Positions 56,915 to 64,000 of a DNA stretch of 64,000 bases are shown here, in pieces; positions within the stretch are counted from its first letter, which is position 1; each line of letters opens with the position of its first letter. The notes under the pieces were generated by a model. The model made no database searches and was not told where the DNA came from. It worked only from the letters and a program-made list of their open reading frames with translations. Location of the stretch: positions 48,330,288-48,394,287 of the forward strand of contig OY986438.1 of the NCBI GenBank assembly GCA_963920525.1, written 5' to 3'. A program made the translations under genes and the position numbers. Origin of the DNA: Dichetophora obliterata. Its lineage: Eukaryota > Arthropoda > Insecta > Diptera > Sciomyzidae.

Positions 56915-57580
56915 TAAGGTAGTTAAGTAATTATGTAATTTAGTATTAAGAAACAAATTTAATATATAGTCTTTTCCTTGTCTTAACGATTTTTCTCATT
57001 ATCTTTAACCAATGCCTTCCATTTTAACTAAAACAAAAAGTTCACAAAACCTTTACTAAACAATTATGAAAAAGAAAAATTGCATTTGTAAAACAGTGGC
57101 GACGATTTAATCATCATGGTAAATACATATATGCATAAATTGCTATATAGATATCATAAAATAATAAGTTTTTAATAAGATTTCATTTTTTCGTCACGGT
57201 AGACTTTTCTGTGGAAATGCTCTATTAGATGCTTTTGATATAATTTTATTTCTCTTTAAATCACCGATTGATCTTAAATAAATAAGAAGTTTTTGAGTAA
57301 TAAACAAATCATTTTAAGAATGACATTTTAATATATAAAAATATTTAATTATTAATTGAAACGGATATAACTTCATACAATGTTTTAAAGCGCACATAAG
57401 TACTAACCTTTTTGAAGTGGTTTTTACGTATATTTGCTTAGGAAATCTCCAAGGGGAGCAGAGAAAGGTAAGTTGATCAGAATAATTATAGGTGTGAAAA
57501 CTTAATGGGGATTGTTAATAGCATTCAAATATTTAGTAAAGCCTTGGAGGGTTGAAAAATGCCAAAAGCCATAAGAAAGT
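56915..57580. other. No gene seen
   Basis: AT-rich sequence following the RTE tail, without recognised features. Confidence 0.45.
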
Positions 57581-57582
57581 CA

Positions 57583-57960
57583 ATTATGTATGGGGGACCC
57601 CTTAAGGGGTGGAGATAGGGGTTAGTATATGCTGGAGAAATGTTAGGGATAATAAATAAATGGAGGTTTTTGCATAAATTTGAATCCTCTGGGGACATCC
57701 TATCAGCAGTAGGAGCGTTGGGAGCAAATTTCATAAAAACCTCACTTTTGTATGGAAACCCCCCAAAAGGGTTGAGAAAGTTGGTAGTATGTCTGAAAAC
57801 ATATTGGAGATGAAAAATAAATGTGGTTCAGTGATACAAATTAACTCTTTTACTAAACAATGGAAGCGATGGAAAGGTTGGAGCATGTATTTTGTATGGG
57901 GGACGCCTTAAGTGGTGGAGAACGGGGGTTAGTATATTCTGGAGAATTGTTAAGGGTGCG
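57583..57960. repeat. Tandem units of about 155 bp
   Basis: Units begin near 57587, 57752 and 57892 with TATGGGGGACCCCTTAAGG-like sequence (the second unit TATGGAAACCCCCCAAAAGG), then GTTAGTATATNCTGGAGAA and AATAAATG. A related fragment is at 42362-42410. Confidence 0.75.
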
Positions 57961-58100
57961 TTTATAGTGGTGCCTTGTTGCTTTGCCGAATCGAGCTTAA
58001 ACTCAAAAACGCATGGGAGCAATAGAGAACGCAAGTCATGCATCTCTTTTGCCCCAATGCATTTTTTAGTTTCAGCTCGGCTCGGTTCGGTCGTAAGTTG
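57952..58100. mobile_element. Possible PIF/Harbinger-like MITE end with hairpin
   Basis: AGGGTGCGTTTATAGTGGTG after TTA resembles the element end at 40123 (GGCCGCGTTCATAGTGGACG). GCCGAATCGAGCTTAAACTC (from 57984) pairs with an inverted copy at about 58042-58094. No matching right end or duplication was found. Confidence 0.45.
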
Positions 58101-59017
58101 GTATTTTTGAAACTTTCGCTTAATGAAATTTTATCCCCTAGCCATTCGAGACCGACATTTTATTTTTGCAGTTTTGGACCAAATACGTTTATTAGAAACT
58201 GCACCTATGCCAATCTTGGGGTCAAACAGGATGGACACACTTTTTGGATTTTTGGAATTTTTTTTTATTTTATTTATTATATTTAATAACTTTATTCATA
58301 ACCGGTATTTTTTTATCCAATGCAAACTTTTTTATAACTAGTATGTATATTTAAGTAGTTTATTTATTTTGTATTTTATGAGTTACTATAATCTTCAGAC
58401 GGGTAAATTCCGTGTATTAAAGGATATAGGGAAAAAATAAATTTAAAACTAGTGAATGATCAATAAATAAACAATTTTTTTTTATTTTGTAAAATGTTGA
58501 GGTATCACATAAATGAGATCTTATAATGCAATTTATCTTAAATGCATTCATGATTTTGAATTTTTTGCCTGAAGACATTAATGTTTATTGCGTTTTTAAT
58601 TTCTTCTGCTAGGTTGTTTATTGTTTAATTGCGCTGTGTTTCAGGCTGTTAGGTTGTTTAATTGTTCAAATTTTGGGATGTTGAAGTTGTGTTTTTATAT
58701 TGTATTGTTTCTTGTAGTTCAATCCATTTTTGTTTTGGGTATGATGTTTTTTATTTTGTTTTTTTACAAATCGTCTTATTAGAATTCGTTTAAAACAATT
58801 CGTCTCTTCAATAATGCGCATAAGCGCAGTTTCATCTTCAATAATGCCCATATCTCACCCAACCCCCCAAGATTTTTATCCAGATCCACCAGTCTGGCAG
58901 TTTGATTTTTGTGTTTACCACGTTGACCTCTCTAGCATATAAAAAATCCAGCTTTGCTGTTTGTTTGCTGTTGTTGTAATACTGTTTGTTACTATCAATA
59001 AGTGATTTCTCACAAAG
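58101..59017. other. No gene seen
   Basis: AT-rich sequence. Nothing supportable. Confidence 0.45.
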
Positions 59018-59681
59018 AGGAGATTACGGTTTACGTGGCGCCAAGACCTGAAAATGCAGTTTTGTAGTACTCGTTGAGAAAATAAGATTCACCGAAGGAA
59101 TTATTGATAATAGTTTAGTTATCGAGTTATCGATTTTTCCACTTCATGAAGCTTATATGTAAATTCGGCTATATCTTTCCTAATGTTTGAATGATTCGGG
59201 CACCATTCGAAAGAAAATTGATACCTCTTTAAGATAAAAAATACAATAAATCATTTCCATCAACTCGTTCGCGCTACAGACGGTTTTTTGTTTGCATTTT
59301 ATATCGACAATTCCATCGATGAATTTTATTTTGAACATGAGTACTCATGAGTACTTTTGATGTACTCATCAAAACTCCATTCTCAAAATCAACGATTAGT
59401 TAAAAACAAAAAACCATATTTTTGTACTGTTCAACCTAGTATGCATACAAAAGTGAAAAATACTGCAACAATGGAGAAAAAAAGTTCAACATATACATAC
59501 ATCAAACGAAAATATATTATTCCAGCTTTTAATAAGTGATGTTTTTGTTTCCTCTTAATAACGGAATTTTTAGAGAAAATAACGGTTTTATGCAAACAAA
59601 AATAATAATATGCAGAAATACCGTCTGTAGCGGTACCGGGTTGGAAAGAAATTATTGGTTTTATCTTTTATTTGAAAGATA

Positions 59682-61310
59682 CAGTAGTGGTCACGAATTT
59701 AGCACACTTAAAAAAGTAAAGTGAATACTTATATTGTCCATTTATTCGTTGTAAATTTTTAATTAACTTTTTTTAGTGCATATATTATGTCTTCTTTATT
59801 TCTTATATACATTTTTTTATTTCAAAACTTTTGATATAGGACTTAAAATCAAATAAAAATTAAAAATAAGCATTTCGACTTGGTCATGAATTTAGCACAC
59901 GAGCGAAAAAAATGTCTAGGATGAAAAATATAATCAAAATTGAATGCATAAAACTCAATATTTCGTAGGAAATCCCTTATTCTTAATTATTGCATCTCAT
60001 ATCCTTGGTAAACTTTCGACCAAAGCCTCACAACGGTACTTTGGAATACTATACCGAATTCTTTGGATTTCCCTCCACAAATCTGGCAAATTTTTGGATT
60101 TTACTGTTAGTATTTGCTGCTCGACATCCCTCCACAGGTTCTCAATCGGGTTGAAGTCCAATGATTGCGATGGCCACTTCAAAATATCAATGTGTTTGTC
60201 TTCCAAGCAACTCTTAACTATGTGAGCACTGTGCTTTGGAACATTATCCTGCATAAAACGCCATTAAAGCGGCAAATTATCCTCTTGAAACGGTATCATG
60301 GTATTGACAAGTATGTTTTTGTAAGCGTGCTGATCCATTTTTTGATAAATTTTAACAATCGGACCAACTCCGTGCGAAGAAAACGCCGCCTATACCATAA
60401 CATTTCAGCCATCCTGTTTAGTAGTCTTGAGCGTGTACTTTGGATTGTGCTGCATGTTTTGAGGACGTCACACATATTGTTTGCTGTCAGATGCCAACCG
60501 GCAAAACTTTGATTTATCCCTCCAAAGCACATTTTTCCAAAAATTCGTTGACTTTTAAAATATTCTTTTGCAAACGCAAGATTGCATTTAATATTTTTTT
60601 GCGACACATGTGGTGTATGTTGGGCTATAAAGCTACGGAAATTGTTTTCATTCAAGCCTTTATGCCTTTTGAGGATACATTTATGCCATATTTTGATGAA
60701 ATTTTATTTTAAATTTTATTTGAGGTCTTAAAAGGATTACTAAGTGAAGCTCTATAAATCAAATGGACCTCTCTTGCTATTGTTTTTCGCGCTCTAGGTT
60801 GCTATTTTACATTTTTAATGGTCTAATACTGCTTTACATGTTGTAATGAGTTATATAATAACTTTCGCGAACATCTAAGAAGCAGAGCAATCTCTGGAAC
60901 TGTGCTTCCACCATTTTTCATTTGCTGAATCAAATGCCGCTGAGCCTCTGAACATCAGTAGCCTTTCGCCATATCTTTCTGCAATTTTTTGTTAGAACTC
61001 AAATAGAAACTTAAATAAATTTAGTATATCTTACTAGTAAAGTTTAATTAACGAAAATAAAATACGATATGGAACAGTAATTCCAACCTGTGCTAAATTC
61101 GTGTCCAGCATTTAAACCACATTGATTCATACTACTTGAAATATGTCAGAAAATTTAAGAATAACTAAGAAACCAACTAACGGTACATAGAGTTAACTTC
61201 ATAAACAATACTCAACAAAAAATATTTGATTACAATTCTCAAGCTAAGATTTAAAAAATTTCAAATTAGAGTTACTAACACAATGTGTGCTAAATTCGTG
61301 ACCACCACTG
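59682..61310 (-). mobile_element. Tc1-like DNA transposon, inactive, IR/DR ends
   Basis: The ends CAGTAGTGGTCACGAATTTA and CAGTGGTGGTCACGAATTTA (reverse complement) both continue GCACAC. TA flanks both sides (59680-59681 and 61311-61312). Inner copies (GGTCATGAATTTAGCACAC at 59882-59900; inverted TGTGCTAAATTCGTGTCC at 61089-61106) give the IR/DR form. 1,629 bp, transposase on the minus strand. Confidence 0.93.
59955..60972 (-). pseudogene. Tc1-like transposase, multiple breaks
   Basis: Reading from ATG 60972: a helix-turn-helix (QQMKNGGSTVPEIALLLRC), then ARKTIAREVHLIYRASLSNP and KTS, the second DNA-binding part. Next comes HVSQKNIKCNLAFAKEYF (about 60545-60605), the region before the first catalytic Asp, then a damaged core. 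The second Asp is in MQDNVPKHSAHIVK (60213-60254), the catalytic Glu in DFNPIENLWRDV (about 60127-60162), and the C-terminus has ALVESLPRI followed by an in-frame TGA, then KNKGFPTKY and the stop at 59955-59957. The total span of about 339 codons is normal. At least three frame changes plus stops make it dead. Confidence 0.88.
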
Positions 61311-61465
61311 TATATATAAATCTTTTTTTGAATGGTATCCAACTTCCTTTCTTATAGGTCAATTATTAGCAAAGATAAATTATATTATATAAAAAAATTG
61401 GTCGATAACTACTGGACATATCGATAATTCCTCCGGTGAATCTTATTTTAACACGTTTTTATTAG

Positions 61466-62130
61466 CTTCACTTCATGTATGTATGTATGTCCCGTACAAA
61501 TCTTGGAATCCATTTTTAAGCAACTTCCCGATGAACTAGTGTTTTGAAATTTAAAATATAGCACAGAACTGGATGACAACACATATAATTTAGGAAAAAA
61601 ATTTGAAAATCTTACTATTCTCTATAGCATGCACCCCACGTTTTCAGTCGAACTAAAAGCCCCTCTAGGAGAAATTATTTTATACTTTTTAGTTCGTTTT
61701 TAAAACGTGTTATATTAAAAATTTTTGAGCATTTTACCTTTAGCTAAAATTGACTTTTTTGATTTTTTTTTTTCAAAATGTGTATTTGGAACTTAAAAAG
61801 CGAGTAGTGAAAAAATTAGAGGTCGCTCTCAAGACGTTTAAAAGTTATAGGGGGCCAAAGTTAGGAAAAATGGCCTTAAAACATGCTGTAATTTTTTTAA
61901 ATTTTCCTAGAAAAGTAAGCATTATGGGTATCAAAATAAAGAAATACGAGCACCTATTCAACGAGGTATCAAACATTAAAATCCATGCATAACTTTTTGA
62001 GATATAACTTCTTTTATACTTAAATATTTTACTTTTGTAGTGTAAAAAACAATATTCCTTCCGTACAAGGGCTAAACACTATTAAGCTGGAAGTCCAAAT
62101 TATATAAAAAAACAAGGAATAAATGATTTT
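61466..62130. other. No gene seen
   Basis: Includes (TATG)n at about 61476-61489. No further features. Confidence 0.45.
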
Positions 62131-62212
62131 AAATGATTTAAATACAAATTCTAAATTTTTGATAGTTTAAATCATACTTGATTTTAAATACAAATTCTAG
62201 TTGTTAATATTT
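62131..62212 (-). repeat. Dispersed 44-bp pair, inverted partner of 25341-25430
   Basis: Contains TTTAAATACAAATTCTA twice and TTGATAGTTTAAATCAT, the reverse complement of the pair at 25341-25430. Confidence 0.8.
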
Positions 62213-62510
62213 ACATAGTAAATTATATAGCAGCACTAACGATGGTTAAAGAAAGCGCCGCAGGACAAAAATTATCCTTAATTTTTTACATTCAAATTCA
62301 TGGAGTTAATTTTTGTCGTTTTTACATTGGAATTCATGGAATTAATTTGTCGTTTTTATTTGAATCTGAAATCCATCTAAAATTTTGATGAATAGTTGTA
62401 CATAAAAATAGTTGTATCTTAGAAAGTAATTAATGGAATTTTATGTTTAATAGCTTATTGAATAGGTATTAGAATAGACTTTTTTTTAAGTTTGCTTAGT
62501 TTTGTTTATA

Positions 62511-64000
62511 CAGTGTTGCGCAAAACAATAGCAACAAAATCAGTGCACTGCTACAAAATTGTGTATCTTTTTAAATATTGCGGACATATAAAAATTATTA
62601 TAGGAACCAAAGCATATATTCGTACATCATATAAAAAACAAATCATATTCAAATTTGGTATTGTTTTTTTATTAAATTTAAAATTAATGTGACTACATTC
62701 AATTTATCTGAGAGCAAACATAAGCAACAAAATTAATATTTGGTGTAAGATACATTATTCTTGATAACCGCTGCACATCTGAGCGACATCGACTCTATTA
62801 AATTAGATATGTTGGTATAAGGTATTTGTTCCCAATTTAGTTTCAGGGCTTCATTCACTGCAGTCTTATTGGAAAACCTTTGACCAGAAACTTTTACCTT
62901 CAAAATCCCAAAAAGATTTTCGATGGGTTTCAAGTCATTGTAATTGTGGCCGCCAATCAAGGACTTGAATCCCATTGCTTCTAATGTAATCTTTGATGAG
63001 CTTTGAAGTGTGCTTGGGGTCGCTGTCGGGCTGAAACGTTTACTGAGGCGGAATATTCCACTCTGCATGTGGGCGCTTCTTGCTTTCTAAAATATGTTTA
63101 TATACAAATCGATCCATAATTTCATTAATTTTTTGAAATGGTTCAACTTCATTATAGGAAAAACAAGTCCAGACCATAATACCACCGCCTCCGTGCTTAA
63201 CATTTATTTTGAATTACGGGCTTTAAGTTGTGTACCTGGGCGGCGCGGTACCGTGCACATCCCATCTGAATTAATCAAGTTGAACTTTGATTCATCGCAA
63301 AAAAACGGTGTTCCATTTTTGAACGGTCCAATTTAGGTGCTCTTTTGCAAGACTGAGTCTAAATAACAATAAAATGCAACTCGTTGTCACAATTTCAGAC
63401 AGAATTGTTTAAATTATAACGCCTCACCTTGTTTTTTATGCTAGCTGTAAGCAAAGGTTTCTTTGACGATCTATAACTTCTTAAATCGTTCTCAACGGCT
63501 CGTCTTCGTACAGTGCCGTGATGGATATCTAAATCAAGTGTCCGAACAACCTCTTTGGATGTGGCAAATGGATTTAATTTGAACACGCTACAAATGTTCC
63601 TGTCGTCAAGCAGTGATGTCTTCCGTGGCCAACCTCTTTAATGTACCGTTGTTACGTCTTTTGTGATGGTATACTTCTTTATTAATCTGCAAACTATTGA
63701 CCGATTAATATCAAACTGTTTCGCGTTAGATATTTGCGAATTTCTCTTTTTATATTCGGAAATAATTTATAATTTTGGAGCTCCACAGTATTTATAACGT
63801 GCCATTATAAATGGAACAGTCAATGTCACAACTAGCGCACAAACAAAACCAAACTTAAATGTTTATGAATCACAAACAACACGTGCTTTACACAGAACGG
63901 AACTTTTACCGATAATTTTTGGAACTTGTTTTCTTTTTACATTTGTATGAGCATCAAGTTTTGTTGCTTTTGTTTTGCTCTTAGACGAATTGAATGTAGT
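62511..64000 (-). mobile_element. Tc1-like DNA transposon, right end beyond the window
   Basis: The left end CAGTGTTGCGCAAAACAATA follows TA (62509-62510). An inner repeat with GCAAACATAAGCAACAAAAT (about 62713-62732) has its inverted counterpart at 63957-63984 (TTTTGTTGCTTTTGTTTTGC). By symmetry the outer right end should lie about 200 bp past position 64000. Confidence 0.85.
62733..63805 (-). pseudogene. Tc1-like transposase, frameshifted
   Basis: From ATG 63805 (MARYKYCGAPKL): a helix-turn-helix with QFDINRSIVCRLIKKY; VFKLNPFATSKEVVRTLDL and HGTVRRRAVENDLRSY (63395-63586) as the second DNA-binding part; FCDESKFNLINSDG with the first catalytic Asp (about 63265-63310); KHGGGGIMVWTCFS (about 63165-63205); FQPDSDPKHTSKLIKDYI with the second Asp position altered in context (about 62985-63040); LKPIENLFGILK with the catalytic Glu (about 62900-62940); and the C-terminus VSYTKY with the stop at 62733-62735. 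At least three frame changes and a stop inside the linker show it is inactive. Confidence 0.88.

Larger units (their letters stand above)
59018..61465. repeat. Foldback repeat family Y, copy 2, split by a Tc1 element
   Basis: The left arm 59018-59290 is inverted in the right arm, which is broken into about 59600-59679 and 61313-61465 (TTGAATGGTATCC and ATCGATAATTCCTCCGGTGA match the inverse of ACCATTCGAAAG and TTCACCGAAGGAATTATTGAT). The Tc1 element at 59682-61310 sits between these pieces, flanked by TA. Confidence 0.75.

Overview
The window looks like AT-rich, transposon-dense intergenic or intronic DNA from an insect, probably a higher fly. The evidence is the short GT-AG introns (61 and 63 bp) inside transposase genes, the Tc1, mariner, Helitron, hAT, piggyBac-like and PIF/Harbinger-like content, and CA/AAC-rich stretches like fly 5' untranslated exons. 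The fly assignment is inferred from style, not from any marker gene. I found no complete host protein gene, rRNA, canonical tRNA or CRISPR array. The one long intact reading frame is a Tc1-type transposase at 600-1619.

Layout. 1-3160: an intact Tc1 element (259-1903, IR/DR ends) inside an older hairpin, then a 43-bp tandem array. 3600-7850: an antisense Tc1 relic and the decayed RNase H tail of a non-LTR retrotransposon, split at a TA by a second Tc1 element (4166-5754) whose transposase gene carries a small intron. 8240-9600: an exon-like island without an assignable protein. 10035-15656: a composite holding a 2.7-kb DNA transposon (11413-14148; TAAT target duplication, about 120-bp inverted ends, near-complete unusual transposase gene with one intron) and a non-autonomous element with subterminal repeats (14237-15399). 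16500-28100: tRNA-derived repeats, two oppositely oriented Helitrons, RTE and mariner-type relics. 31184-31530: a double palindrome. 33097-41050: TTAA-flanked and PIF-type short elements, and a TACGAAT-rich element carrying Helitrons and a trimer of tRNA-like units. 41375-43130: a mariner relic on the minus strand and a SINE copy. 44830-48180: four nested transposons. 49735-51645: another TTAA element and a second exon-like island with a strong splice donor. 53298-64000: a foldback repeat family, a Helitron end, retrotransposon fragments and two decayed minus-strand Tc1 elements, the last cut by the window edge.

The genes do not form a host pathway; each is the working or dead machinery of a mobile element. 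Target duplications let the order of several insertions be read directly. The best candidates for something undescribed are the TAAT-flanked transposon at 11413-14148, the four-level nest at 44830-48180, and the tRNA-headed SINE at 20400-20765 and 42432-42745.
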